DNA of 64,000 nt from Scortum barcoo. Its lineage: Eukaryota > Chordata > Actinopteri > Centrarchiformes > Terapontidae. Below are positions 25,073 to 37,899 of this stretch, piece by piece; position 1 is the first letter of the stretch; each line of letters begins with the position of its first letter. The position numbers were made by a program, and so were the translations under genes. The stretch is taken from NCBI GenBank assembly GCA_023238725.1, contig CM041531.1:4630153-4694152 (forward strand), read 5' to 3'. Below the pieces are notes generated by a model that did no database searches, was not told the origin of the DNA, and saw nothing but the letters and a program-made list of their open reading frames with translations.

Positions 25073-25215
25073 CATCCATCCATTTTCTTCTGCTTTTCCA
25101 AGGCCAGGTCACAGAGGCAGCAGGCTAAGCAAGATGGTCCAGATGTCCTTCTCCCCAACAACACATTTCAGCTCCTGTGGTGGGATCCTGAGGATTTCCT
25201 AAACCAGATAAGATA
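25073..25215 (-). mobile_element. Rex3-like LINE 3' end, minus strand
   Basis: Read on the minus strand, it is the last ~45 codons and the GGAT tail of a Rex3/RTE-type ORF, beginning on the plus strand as CCATCCATCCATTTTCTTCT. Equivalent copies lie at about 33400-33530, 41393-41535, 51085-51235 and 59398-59545, each duplicated along with its spacer. Confidence 0.6.
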
Positions 25216-28200
25216 TGTCCCCCCCCCCAACGTGTTCTGGAGGGATTACAGCCAGCTATAATAATTAAAGATTTAAAAAAAAAAAAAGATGTTAAAACTT
25301 ACTTCCCAGTTTATAATTCCATTGTGATTTCTGATTGTAATTACCACATCACATTATGGTTGCCGTCAAAGGGCCGGATCAATGGAACTACTCCATAACA
25401 TATTTGTGTGTCCAAATATTGTACACATAACTGGAACTTTGTGGGCGGGCCTTACAGATGAACGTTTCTGATTGGTCGAATATTCCCAGCATTTTATTTC
25501 AGCCAGGTGAGGACCAGGTGAGACGGAGGAGCATTCAGCTGAAGGTGAATCACACACGGCCAACATGATGCTTGTTAAATGTTAAAACACTAACTGATGT
25601 TATACTGTTGTTACTGGAGCCTAAAGCTAACATTAGCTAGCGTTAATGATTACTGCTAACATTAATGCTAACTGCTAATGCAGTACAATAGTGTATTAAG
25701 TGATTGTTGGTTAAATCAATCATACAAAATGATTTACCCCTGCAGTCACCAGCAGCCCTCTGAGATATAGAGGATTTTATCTGATCCACTTTGCCTCAGT
25801 GCTGCTCTGTTTTAATAGTTATTCTTACTGTGCACGTCAAAACTAAAAACTCACAATATAACGTTGCTGGTTATGTGCTGCAACTTCACACTGTGCCTGT
25901 GTGTTTATTTATTGTTGTCTGTTTTGAGGTTATTTTTCAATGCCTGGAGAGGATCAGACTAAAGTCTGGCTCACAGCCCGCTGGTTTTTTATACCTATAT
26001 ATTTTGCACATGTTTTTATTTTTGATCAATAAATAGTTGTGGGTGGAACCTAAATGTGTGTTTGTATCGTGGCTGTTCTTGTTAATCATATTCTAATATT
26101 TACAACGCTGTGAGGGGGTTACAGCTGTAAGTTTGACCATTAGACAGCAGTAAGATCTGGCTCTCTCGTGGGCCAAAAAAATTATGTGGTGGGCCCGCGG
26201 GCCTTGAGTTTGACACCTGTTCCCTAAGGGGACGTGCAAAAAAACAAACAAAAAGAAACTCATAGAAAATTATCTAGTGCGCACCAGTAGTTTTGCTGTG
26301 CTCAAAAAAAGTGACAAGGAAACAAAGGAAGGAGGCAGATATAGTGTGGGTGATGGAGAAAAGTGGAGACAAGTGAGGAGAAAGGTGAAAGTAATCAGGA
26401 TGGGACAGAAAAGAGGCGTTAAACACACAAGGACAGGAGGTGAAATGACAGACATGTGAGGAGAGGGAGGAGTACAAAATAAAACAGGAAGTGTGAATAA
26501 CAACTCGAAGTGTGCATAACGACAAATACAAGAACAGGGAACGAGAATAAACAAGTAGAGGACACAACAAGAGAGACAAATGGGATCAGAAGGAGCACAC
26601 AGGGAGGGAGAAACACCAGGAGATAGCAGTGGCACAGGGCAGGACTGTGACATGTAGTTTATCTGTCTGTGCTGCTTTCATCTTTGAAAATAATTCATAT
26701 TTTTATTAACACACTTGACAAATGAGCAGACTGTGAATATTAAACAGTAAGTATTTATGTGGATCAACTGCTCAGAAAGGAGAAGCATCATTCGAGTGAC
26801 AATTATAATCTGATATGTACTTGGAAATGAGAGGAAACTGAGCTGAAACCAGTGAGGCTGTCATATCTTCAAACACAGATAATCAGGAGATTCGGGGAAA
26901 ATAATTTCTGAGAAGTGTGTGCTGTTCTGATCTGATCCTCAACTTGCTTCGTGTTATCTAAAAACATCAGAAACCTGCAGAAGAAAACACAAGCAGGCCG
27001 AGCTGACCAGTCACAGTCAAATCAATTTAATATTCATAGTTAAAGTTATAATATTGTGAAACTTTCATGGACAGTGTTTCCTTGCTGAGCTGTGACAGAC
27101 AGACGATAACACAGAGTGGGAATTTGGTACTAAAAAGACTCACTTGGTTTGTCTGACTTAATCTTCCAAAGCCTCCTATTAGCTTTAGATGAAGTTCAGT
27201 TTTAAATGAAACAACAATGAATTCTTACATCCTCCATCACTCACAACAAAATAGCTTTAATCTGTTTTATTTTTTGTGGACAGGAGGAACAAGTACAATG
27301 ACCAGCAGTCATCCTTTCAATTTATATACAGGCATGTGAGTGTAGTTTTAATATGGACTTGAGAAATGTGAACATTAAGTACAGACCCCTCTGAACACAC
27401 CTGTCTTACCACTTGGTGCACTGGTGATATTAAATTGATTAACAGCATCATTTAGTTGGACCTTAAGCTGTGAATGTTTTGAATGTGGCCCTGATTATAA
27501 TTTTAAATGTCAGCCAACAGTATGTGAGTCTGACAGAAACATTATGTGTGTGAATGTGTGATAGTCTTTGTCACACATGAGTAGAGGAGAAATGGCAGAG
27601 CTACAGATCAAAATGGAAAAAAGACCGATAAAGAGCATTTCTCTTTATCATGGTTGCGGGTGCTGTTGATTCGCTTGCAGGCCACACTCATGTGATACCA
27701 CAGATATAACACACATTTACATTTCCTGATTATTTGATCAGAAATCATGTTGCGTAACATCACTTTGTGTTAGAATACAGAAGTTAGTCAGGCAGGATTT
27801 AAAATGTCTGAAATCATTTTAAGATGACTTGTCTTTACTGTCAGTTTGTTGACAGTATCAGAACAAAAGTGTTGAAAAGTACATTTAGTTAAGTATAATT
27901 TTGTGGTACTTGTACTTAACCTGATTCTAATCAGAGTTATTGTGTGCTGGGTCAGCAGTCTGACTCCCTTTTGGAGGGAGGTGTTGTAATTCTAATTTGA
28001 CTTTCATTACTGTGCAATGTTTATTTATCCCTTTTCCTCATATGTAAGTTTGGCTTTGAGGAAGTGGAGAAATGAGAGGAAATGAAAAGTACAACAAAAT
28101 AAAATAGGAAATGTTCAAACATAAAACATAGAGCAGGATGACAGGACAAGACGAATGGAAAGGAGGAGACATTACTGTGATCGATTTTAGTTTGAAACAG

Positions 28201-28413
28201 TATCTGCACTAATAGTTCATGAATATAAATATTAGCAGAACATTTTGTCTCCATCAGGTCAGTTTACACACACACACAAAAAAATAATAATAATAATAAT
28301 AAAGGTCAAGAAAAGTCACTCACTTTGTGTGTGATGGTCCACGTTCATTAATGAAGCTCAGGGTCACTCTCCATAGACAGACAGCTGGATCCTGAACAGT
28401 GACTCTGATTGTT

Positions 28414-28414
<1 letters not shown>

Positions 28415-28450
<36 letters not shown>
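28415..28450 (+). repeat. (CA)18 microsatellite, spacer Y1
   Basis: Eighteen CA units. The orthologous site in spacer Y2 (43899-43952) has 27 units, and the third spacer has lost it by deletion. Confidence 0.95.
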
Positions 28451-28454
<4 letters not shown>

Positions 28455-30880
28455 ACATTATAATAAAGCAGCTCTCCACCTGCTCAGCTTGTTTTCTTGA
28501 GTTATTGCAGGTTTCATGTGAATTATTCAACCAATCACAACTTTTTCTCCACATTTGAATCAAAGTGCTGAGTTCAGTCTAACATTTCTCTCCTCTACAG
28601 TCCACAGGAAGAAAACTGCCTCAAGGACTCTGATATTGAAATTATAAACATGTTGTATTAATATTCTTATGTACCAGAATCACTTTGTGACCTGTGTCTC
28701 CTCTCATTTCCATTCACAGGAAATCTGCTGAGTTTGCCTGAGTGAGGGCTTGTGTTACTCTTGTTGTGGGGATAATAATCTGTTTACAGTGACACTGTGA
28801 GGACTCGCCTCCCCTGTGGGGACAAGTACCCAGAACACGAACCATTCAACACCTGGTTTAAGGTTCAAGTAAAGGTGATGTAAATGTAAGGGTTAGGGTA
28901 AAGCTCCAGGAAATTAATGTAAGTCAACATAATGTTCTCTATGGTTGTGGATACATGACTGTGTGTGTATGTGTATATATATCTTAATGATGTTGTGGGG
29001 TTCACAAGTTGTTAGCACAGTTACAGTGTGGGGTTCAAAATGTTTGTGGGGACACAAAACCTGGAGCCCATAAAGATTCAATTTAAATTATTCAGTTAAA
29101 ACAGGGCCAAGATAATGTCCTGTGAAGTTTTCAGGGTTTACCTAATAGTGCACATATACCAAGTGTTTGTTTTTAGGTGTGTTTAGGAAGTACTGCCCCC
29201 TGGTGGCAGAGGATGGTATAGCCTCAACACACACTCCCCAATTTAAGAATACACACTGGGCAAAAATTAGCAGGTGTGAGCAACCATCTTCCATGAAGGC
29301 TATCACACTCAAAGCTGTGTGTGTTTGTGTGTGTATTAATCCAGTTCTATCAGTGGTGCCTGCAGGTACACTAGAAGAACTCAAACTTCCACATTTAGCT
29401 GTTTGTTGACATATATTGAAGATTTTGTTTAATCACAAATATACTGAAACTTTTTTGCATATTAGCAGGTATAAATAAATTAAGTAAATATTAGCAGGTC
29501 TTATTATTATTATTTAACCTGATGTGTCTTTAAAACTCTAAGAAAAAAGGTACTGATTTTTTTGGCTGTAAATTGAGAATGTGTTCATTTTAAGATCCAA
29601 TTTTATTGTATATGAGTTTCTTCATAGGGGGAAATTGTTTCAAAACTCACCTGTCTTTTATTTGTAGCTGTTGGTGATCTAAAAGGATTGAAAACAATCC
29701 CAATAGTCATGGACCAAGTTTAAAATAATTGGTCGTTCATTGAGTCATCCAGTTTTCCACTGTCAACTATCTAATAAAGTCATAAAATGCTGCTAAAGAT
29801 CTTTTTAAAATGTAAAAACGATCTCTTCTATTGTGTTGCACTGGATTATACAGCTGTACCTAATAAACTGATGACAGCTGAGCTACAGGAAGTGATCAAG
29901 AGTTCACCTCCAGACTCCAAACAACAGCTTTTTAACCACCAGATGGCGCTACTGTCAATTACAGATGTCAAACACCACTTCATAACACACACACACACAT
30001 CATGAGCACAAACACAGCTGCTGTCATTTTCCTACTGATGAAAAATAATTTTGTAGTTTTAATATATAAAGGTTTTTTTTCCATACTCTTAGAGCTTCTT
30101 GTTTTCTGCCGGTCAAACTCACACAATGGACACTTAAAGGAACATTTGCAAAATGTAAAGATTATATCAAGAGAATTGTTTATTATCATGCTGTGAATGT
30201 GGACTGAAGCAACACAAATAGAAAAAAATCATGTAAAGAGAAAACTAAAGCTGTTTCCATTCCAGTGATGAACTACATAACCAGAGGGAGTATTACCTGA
30301 GCACTCAACCACATTGGTCGGGAAATAGCAGGAGTGATATGAGTGTGTATGCGTGTGAGAAAAGAGGCGACACTGAACATGCCTTTAACAAGAGCTAACT
30401 CAAGACCAGAATATAATTTTAAATGTCAGCCAGCAGTATGTGAAGCTGATAAAACATCATGTGTGATATTCTTCAGCCTTTCAAAATAAAAGCAGGCCTC
30501 TAAACTGACTCTGTGTGTGTGTGTGTGTGTGGCATTATTTAAACTCTGTTTAAATAATTAAATAATTGTGCTGTTCACACAACAGCTGTTTTCAGTCATA
30601 TCTATTTTTTAAGGTAATTAGTAAAGGATAATATTGGGCCTATTGATCTTTCTTTTGTTTTAGCTGTATATTCATTTATTTTGTTTTATTTTTCTAATTT
30701 ATTAGAAATAAATACATAAATTAAAGGGTCAAGTTTTTTTGTTTGTTTTTTGTTTTTTGTGAGGACTATATTTTGCATTATTTGCAAACTTTTCATCAAG
30801 TATGTCTTTAAAGTACTATTGCTCATTGTTGATATAAATATAATCAAATCAGTAAAAACTGGTAACAAAGTTTTATCTTT

Positions 30881-32044
30881 TATCTTTATCCTTTATTATT
30901 ATTATTATTATTTATATTTATCCAGAGCATTGGCTGATATGGACCAATAGCAACAATTATACAGCCCTCACAACAGTGTAAAATACAACAATTATATATG
31001 AATAAAAGGCAATTCAGATTCCTTCACATATATATAAGAATCACATAATCATGAGATTTAAAGCAGCTCTATGGGAGTTTTTAACTGGTTATGAAACAGT
31101 CTCAATTTAATACTGATGCCGTCTTTATGACCTACATCAGCAAACATGACCAACAGAGAGAACATTTATATTTTTTAATGGTTATTCTTAATGCTGCCAC
31201 CAGGTCAAATTTTTTAATCAACATCAGACTCAACTTTTCTGGGGTTTGCTCTGTCTGAATTAAAATAGCTTCTTCTGCTAACTGTCTCCTTTGACCACAG
31301 GGACCGCCAAAATGAGACAACAACAAAAAAAAGTTCCATTGAGCTGCTTTAAATTAAAATAGTACAATAAAAAAAAATTTAAAATGAGAAGAAATGATCA
31401 AAACACTTAATATAAAAGCAGTGCTCAGCTGAATTTGTGAAATGTAAAAAATTTAAAAACAATATATCACAGACCAGCCCCTTCTTATTGGTCAGGCTGC
31501 GGCCCAAAGCAGCGATCCCTATAATCACATGTATCCACCACAAACACAAGAAATAAAAAAACAAATAAAGAAATTAGATACAAACATCTTAAACAGATTT
31601 TGAAGTGACATCTGCACCGTGGCTTCACAGTCACCATCAAATCTGACTTCAAACTTTCACAATGTTTTTTTCTCAGTATTCTTATCTATCATTATTATAG
31701 CTGTTGGGTGTTTATGTCCATTTAATCAATATTACATTACATTGTCAAACCTTTTTCTTTATTGCCACTAACCTCTTTTTATTTAGACTATCATGTACTT
31801 TGCACATTGTTAATTAATTTAAAAAAATAATAACATCACACACTCTGAGTTCATGTGGGTTTTTGTTTTGATCCAAGATGTTTAATTAAAGAACCTTAAT
31901 CTCTCTCTCTGTCTGTCTTCAAGTTCAAATTCAAATCAAATGTTTTCAAAAATCAACTATATAATGGATGCATTGAAAACAATAACAAATGAGTACTTGA
32001 GTTGAAAAAAGGGGATAAACCTGATGATGAGCAACATTTGTGTA
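30881..32044 (-). other. 3' flank of Ig-receptor copy B
   Basis: AT-rich, no gene. It has the same landmarks as the other 3' flanks, including the minus-strand AATAAA at 31758-31763. Confidence 0.7.
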
Positions 32045-32710
32045 TTAAGTCCCTTCCTCTCTCTCACCTGGATTCAGTGTTAGCGATGGAAATGACAGCG
32101 AGTAGTTTCGGCCCAGCTCAGTGAAGGAATTTGTTTTTGAATCAGACTTTGTCCAAAGTGGGGGCTGGTCATCACTGAAATCAGTAACAGTGCACTGCAA
32201 CTCAGCCGACTCTTCCACTAAGTGGTAGATAATCTCTGTTACTCGGAATAATAATACAGAGTGACTTCTGACACACTGCTGTTGGTTCATCACCAGACAC
32301 GTGTACAACGAATAGACTGTTTTTCTGAAGTCAGATACATGAAGCACTGATGTGTTTTTCACATTGTCCATTGCTAATATTGTACTGTCCCAAAACCCTC
32401 CTTTTACTGCGTCTTTCTTATATCTATACTCACTTTTAAGCCACATGATATCCAGATTATCAGCCGCTCCCTCACACGGTATGTCCACTTCTCCTCCAAG
32501 TGTCACTGCAATTGATTTGGTCTCACCTATTGTACTACAAACAGTGATCCTGATGTTTTTCTCATACATCACTTTGCCCTCGGTCCAACACTCCTTCTTG
32601 GTACTGGCCAGAGTCTGAATGAGTCAGGTTGTGGATCATTAAAGAAGAAAAATGAGTCCCGTTGACAAATGAAAGTCGTTGTTTCAAGTCTTGAGGGACT
32701 GTGGAGTTTG
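32045..32710 (-). pseudogene. Ig-receptor copy B, truncated at both ends
   Basis: The remaining frame covers the second half of domain 1, all of domain 2 (GGEVDIPCEG...LYTCLVMNQQQC) and most of domain 3 (ESAELQCTVTDF...SLSFPSLTLN). At the 3' side, domain 4, the transmembrane helix and the original tail are missing. Domain 3 joins directly, before its second cysteine, to the terminal sequence and stop (ends GEREEGT). At the 5' side, sequence before 'NSTVPQDLKQ' (about 32710) is replaced by unrelated DNA, so there is no signal peptide. Domains 2-3 are open over 528 bases. It is either a pseudogene or part of a truncated product with an undetected 5' exon. Confidence 0.75.
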
Positions 32711-33640
32711 GAGTGTGAACTGTGTGTATCAAGTAATCTCTGTCCTTCCCATATACAGATATTTTGAAGTAGCTTTTAGATACATACAAGATGTTATCTC
32801 GTAATTAAAGAGAAGCACTTATCTACATTGATGGAGTTGAGGGACGTTGAATTTGCTGACAGGATTACACATTATTTTGTTGCAACACATGACCAGACAC
32901 ATCTGACATGTTTGTTTCCTGTGCTTAATTAATGCATCAATAAAAAAACAGTTTTATTTTAAACCAGATCAGTAGTTGATTTTGTTGGTCCCTACAGTTA
33001 AAGATGGTAGTGTTTCTCCTAACATTAGGTCACATGTTCCCTCTGCTTCATTCCCAGCTGCAAAGAAACAGCAGCAGAAGGACCTTCAGTTAGTGGCTGA
33101 AGAAACTTGTATTCAGTCAGAGCAAACCTGTTTAGTAAAAGAAAAACCTGACCTGGTGACAGCATTAAGAATAACTATTAGAAACTAATAGAAATTGACA
33201 ATATTCTCACTGTTGGTCAAGTTGCTTATGGGGGTCATAAAGAGGCACCGGTATTAAATTGAGACCGTTTCATAACTAGCTAAAAACAGAGCTGCTTTAA
33301 TCTCATGATTATGTGAATTCCTTTTTTTTTTATTATTATATGCAAAGGAAATTTGAAGCCTTTTATGCATATATAACAGTAGTTTCTTCCACTGTTACAT
33401 CATTCATTTTCTTCTGCTTTTCCAAGGCCAGGTCACGGAGGCAGCAGGCTAAGCAAGATGGTCCAGATGTCCTTCTCCCCAACAACACATTTCAGCTCCT
33501 CTGGTGGGATCCTGAGGATCTCCTAAAGTCAGACGTCGTGGCCTCCTCTCTCCTCTGCGCCGCCATCGTCAAATCGTGCCGTCATTGCCGTCTATCATCA
33601 CAAAGTTTGACTGTTTAACGAACTGAGCACCAAACGTTCG
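32711..33640. other. Remnant of spacer Y start, joined to spacer Z
   Basis: It is a patchwork of the first part of spacer Y (compare 24.36-25.2 kb) with pieces of the 3' flank, for example an Arg-Ile-Thr-Ile-like piece near 33160-33190. It includes a Rex3-type 3' tail at about 33400-33530 and then enters spacer Z. Apart from the short ORF at 33492-33566, no gene was seen. Confidence 0.5.
33492..33566 (-). other. CpG-rich patch with a short ATG-initiated frame
   Basis: The minus-strand ATG at 33566 opens 24 codons (starting MAAQRREEATTSDF) before a stop. About 33527-33625 is unusually CpG-rich for this AT-rich spacer, and it is absent from the equivalent place in spacer Z2. It could be the first coding exon of a lost or chimeric gene. 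The right half of the frame runs into the LINE tail, so function is doubtful. Confidence 0.25.
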
Positions 33641-33774
33641 CTAACATTCAGTCAGACTAAAGTCACTGTAAAATCTGTTATATCTCTATAACAGGCTCTT
33701 CGGTGCAGTGATTGTTTCTCACGTAGTTTATTTTTTTAACATCAGTCCATGTTCGTTCCTTCAGTGTCTCCGTT

Positions 33775-35115
33775 TCATTTTGCAGACAAAGCATGCAGTC
33801 TTGCCTGGCAGAAACTGTGAATGTTCTGATGAATTTCATCAGGTGTTTCTCCACCAAACAAACTTCCTTGCTTCCCATTTGCGTCTGCTGCGTTTTTCTG
33901 CTGGTTCTGTAAAGAAAAGAATAAATGCAGCTTTTTGTAATACTGTAAAACATGCAAATGAAGCCATCATCATGGAGATTATTTTTCCTAGTAGTAGTCT
34001 TAAGGGAAGGAGGGAAAAGCCTTGTGAACTCCAACAGGTGGCTCTGTAACAGCGTAACACGTCCACATGCTATTGCAGGAATATCAGCATGATTCAAGCA
34101 GTGAAACATTAAAGTTTAAACAAAATGAAAATAAATGTTCATGTGCAAAGGAGAATCAAGAATCATGTTATAAAGGGAGAATCACTTTCAAGAAATGCAA
34201 GGTGATTTTCTTTTTTGTATGCCATTTGAACTGAGCACAATCAGATTGGTGCATATGCTCCCTTCATCCATGAGGGCCAATAGATTTTTTTCTGAAATTA
34301 TTTTTCTTAAATTGAGTATGATTAGAGAGAAGAGATCACCTGTCTTTTTCCTAACTTCAGTTTTAGGTTACACTCATGGTTCACTGCATGATTCTGGGGA
34401 ATTCTGATTTCTGAGAATTTGCTAGTAGATGGTGGAGGAGCAGACACCTGGTAACTGAAACAAATACTCAAACAGCCCAAAAATAAAGTTATATTTCAGA
34501 TACCCCAATTGAGAAGTAAATAAAAGTAACAATTTATATGAATGGCATTCATTAAAACTATGTATATAATTGAGTTTCTCCACTTCAAACCTAATCCACT
34601 TTATCAGGTGGAAAAAAGCTGTGGGGGAGAGGTAAGTAACAAAGCAAGATTCTGATGTTGAACTGCAGATTTGATTTATTAGAACTGCATCTATTTTTAA
34701 ATGGTGTGATATTGATGGTGACAAATGTATTATTATTTTGTTGTACAGGCCAAGCGATAAGAAGCTCTTGTCCATGCATAAGTAATGAGTGGTATACCTG
34801 GATTCAACTACTGCTACTTCCTACATATGTTAATGAACAAAAAAGTGACTTGTATTTTTCTTTGACAGAAAGAAACTCTTAAAGCGTCATATTGAGATAT
34901 ATGAAGTTAAAATGTATATAGAAGTTAATAAAAAATGTAAAAACAAGTATTATGACATAACTCCACCTGTATAAACCTATATTATACTCACATTATTCAA
35001 CAGTGCTAGCTGTTGATCAAGAAGCACACACTGATGCAAAAGTACGCTGTCTTTCAATCTCATTGCGTTCTTCCTCTGAGGCCATGTAGCGTTCAGAGCA
35101 GTTGTCCCCGGACAT
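33775..35115 (-). CDS. Possible small two-exon coiled-coil gene in spacer Z1 (5' exon broken)
   Basis: Exon a is 34992-35115 from the ATG, with acceptor TTTGTCCAG just upstream and donor GTGAGT downstream. Exon b is 33775-33906, preceded by TTTTCTTTACAG and ending in TGA, with AATAAA about 45 bases later near 33735. In this copy exon a lacks 5 bases relative to the Z2 copy, which breaks the frame. Exon b is open (43 codons, NQQKNAADANGKQ...HALSAK). Taking exon a from Z2, the joined product would be ~86 residues: an acidic start, a charged helical stretch (EERNEIERQR), then a Gln-rich end. I do not recognise it. It could also be the 3' end of a larger or transposon-derived gene. Confidence 0.35.
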
Positions 35116-36118
35116 CCTGGACAAAGACCTTTCCTCGAAACAGTTCTTTCACCTATAGGTCCTACAAAGGCCTCATGTAATTTACAGTATATTATCAGAA
35201 ATTAAAATACAATATGGGAGACTTCAGCTCAGACAGACAATATTTTATTCATATATCTACAGTAACACTCACATAATATCTGAAAAAAGTCACTTTGGGG
35301 GACAGCGGCCATTTTGAGACAGAAACGCATGTTGGAGCTTGTAGTATACAATTATAATGAAAACCAAAAGGGTATGGTGAATTTTGTCCCCAATTGCAAA
35401 GCTGTCCCCAATCAACTGGTGTGTATTCTGAAAAATGTCCCCAATTTTGGGCTAAGTAAACACACACTCTCCCCCAAAGAAAACACTAAAATAAGTTAAA
35501 TTATATACAATAAATATGGATATACTTTAAATTAAAAATACAAGTAGCACCAGCTTCTCTACACATTACTCATTTTCTCCTCACAGGCAAATTTATAAGA
35601 AGTACTCAGATCCTTTGAGTAAAAATACACCAATCTAATACTCTAATACATCCAGGCCTTGTAGGGGAGTGTTACTGATGGCTCAGCTCTGCTCAACAGT
35701 CCCAGTAAGTCATGACAGTGTGACGATGAGCCAGCATGAACACCACCAGGATCCTGGACCTGGAGCAGGTAAGATGAATTCAGCCATCATCCATTTTATT
35801 ATTCACACCTGTGCTTTTACTGCTGTGACACGTCAAAATGTCACCAGGCGGCCCAGAGCTGGAGACACTGACCATGGACCACAAAGTCTCCACTGTCAAC
35901 TATCTAATAAAGTCATAAAATGCCCCAAAAGATCTTTTCAAAATGTAAAAAGGACCTCTCGTATTGTGTTGCACTGGATTGTACAGATGTACCTAATAAA
36001 CTGATGACAGCAGAGCTACAGGAAGTGATCAAGAGTTCACCTGCAGACCACCAACAGCTCTTTTTTAACCACCAGATGGTGCTACTGTGATTTAAAGAGG
36101 TCATCACCACTTCATAAC

Positions 36119-36792
36119 TGTTATATCCCCTTTCAAAATAAAAGGAAATAACTTGATAAGTATGATGTTGAGTAGTTGGGGTGCAAAAATGAAATGATTT
36201 TATTTAAATAAAAAAGTCAAAAAGTCAAAAATGCTCCTTAGTGTACAAAAAGGATTCTCACAAAGTGGAGGGAGATGGCCAAGGGGGTTGTGCCAAAACA
36301 AAGAAATAGATAAGATAACAAAATCTGGGCCTAAACTATCGGTACTTTACCAAACCAAAAAGCAAACAAAAGGCCTTCCTATCTTCTAAGAAAAAGGTTC
36401 CAAAAACAATACAAGGGTGGCATCAACCCATAAACCTAGTGTCTCTAAACAAAATCTACTACGTGAGTGAAATGTAGAGGGTACCCCAACTCACCTACAG
36501 CCAAACTCCCCGCCACGTTCCCTCATCCCTTCACAAAACATGTGTTAACCAACAAAGAGAGCAAACTCATGTCGACGTCCTCCCTTTTAAAAACTGCCCC
36601 TGTGAGCTGATTGGCCAGTTCCTGGTTTAACCGACCAATGAGCAGCCTGTCCCCAATTTCCCAGCTGGCCATCAACCAGGCAGCAAACTTGTTACACCTG
36701 AGAGGATAGAGAGAGAGAAAGAAACACAGAAAGAGAGAGAGCATGCACGGGGGGAGAGGACAAAGCACATGGCCAATGCTTGGCACGTAACA
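36119..36792 (-). mobile_element. Solo LTR (674 bp) in spacer Z1
   Basis: The element begins TGTTA and ends TAACA (TG...CA ends). On the minus strand it has a TATA-like TTTTTAAAAGG about 270 bases in and AATAAA near its 3' end, the layout of an LTR. Spacer Y has the empty site: CTTCATAAC followed by ACACACAC at about 29980 and 45620. At the filled site CATAAC precedes the LTR and ATACACAC follows it, consistent with a ~5-base target duplication with one change. No internal retroelement genes are present, so it is the product of LTR-LTR recombination. The family was not assigned. Confidence 0.75.
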
Positions 36793-37164
36793 ATACACAC
36801 ACACACATCATGAGCACAAACACAACTGTTGTCATTTTCCAATTGATGAAGATTCATTTTGTAGTATTAATATATAATTTTCTTTTGATACTCTTACAGC
36901 TCTTTTTTTGGGTCACCCAAACTCACAAGAAAAAAACCACAAACATTTGTTTCGAGGAAAAATGTAGAGATTATATCGAGACAATAGTTTGTTATAACAC
37001 TGTAAATGGAGACTGACGCAACACAAATAATAAGAAATCTCTAAATGTTTGTTTCTTTTGTGGAAACTAAAGTTGTTTCCATTCCAGTGATGAAATACAT
37101 AACCAGAGGGAGTATTACCTGAGTACTACCGGGAAGTAATACCATATCTATTTTTCCACGTAAT

Positions 37165-37708
37165 CAGATTCAGATTCAGATTCAGATTTCCTTTATTAGT
37201 CCCACAGCGGGGAAATTCACGCAGCATAACAGCAGCGAAGACACATAGTGGGAAACAATCAGAATGTAGGATAAAATAAAATAAAATAAAATAAAATAAA
37301 AGGTAAAATAATCCAAGATAAATAAAAACTATAACTGTAAGTAAACCTGTACATAGTACAGAGGGAGTATGCCTGAGAGTATACATATGAGAAATATATA
37401 TAATATCTCAGGGAGTGCAAAAAAGTGAAATAGTGTTATTGTTATTGTTTATTGTTCACTGTCCATTGTCTGCAGACTAGCGGGCATTTTGTTTGTTGTG
37501 TAGTCTGACAGCAGCAGGCAGGAAGGACCTGCGGTACCTCTCCTTCACACAGCGTGGATGGAGCAGCCGCTCACTGAAGGAGCTGCCCAGAGCTGTCAGA
37601 GTGTCCTGTAGAGGGTGGGACGTGTTGTTTAACAGGGATGACAGCTTAGCCATCATCCTCCCGTTTCCCACCACCTCCACTGAGTCCAGAGGGCATCCTA
37701 GGACAGAG
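37165..37708 (-). mobile_element. 5'-truncated CR1/L2/Rex1-type LINE 3' end in spacer Z1
   Basis: The minus-strand frame 37680-37477 encodes the end of an ORF2-type protein (NNTSHPLQDTLTALGSSFSE, then RYRRSFLPAAVRLHN), typical of the C-terminus of these LINEs. It is followed by a non-coding tail with CCCCGCTGTGGGACTAATAA and a terminal CTGAAT repeat (37165-37188). Spacer Y lacks it: its flanking TTAATCA sequence is continuous near 46217. The exact clade is uncertain. Confidence 0.65.
37271..37301 (+). repeat. (ATAAA)n pentanucleotide repeat
   Basis: Six units inside the LINE 3' region. The paralogous repeat is at about 55290-55322 in spacer Z2. Confidence 0.9.
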
Positions 37709-37899
37709 CTAATTAATCAATAAAACCAGGAGCGTCCTATTAATACTCACAGAGAATAATATTGTATTGTTATTCATGTTTTTATTTTTTAATTCATTTG
37801 AAAGTAATACATAAACTAAGAGTAAGATAATTTTTCTTTTTTTTTTTTTTGCTGACTATATTTTGCATTATTTGCAAACTTTTCATCATCCGGTGCATT

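Larger units (their letters stand above)
24175..30880. other. Spacer Y, copy 1
   Basis: About 6.7 kb between Ig copies A and B, with no supported gene. It aligns with 40491-47000 and, with a deletion, with 58513-61900. It contains a Rex3-type 3' tail (~25.1 kb), a purine-rich stretch (26.28-26.65 kb) that produces spurious Ser/Leu-rich minus-strand ORFs, a CA microsatellite, and a GGGGACAAGT-type stretch near 28.8 kb. It ends in a ~1.1-kb part (29.77-30.88 kb) that is shared with spacer Z. Confidence 0.7.

Noticed and set aside
26270..26653. 127-codon minus-strand ORF, Cys/Ser/Leu-rich, recurring at 41763 and 59810
   Set aside because: It arises from a purine-rich plus strand, the frame is not kept between paralogues, and it has no start context or splice sites.
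28415..28450. CRISPR-like or satellite array
   Set aside because: It is a plain CA microsatellite with no spacers.
28880..28900. Interstitial telomeric repeat (GGGTTAGGG)
   Set aside because: Only about one and a half units, too short to be meaningful.
33678..34109. 143-codon minus-strand ORF as one gene
   Set aside because: It runs through a likely intron and acceptor in a different frame from the conserved terminal exon at 33775-33906.
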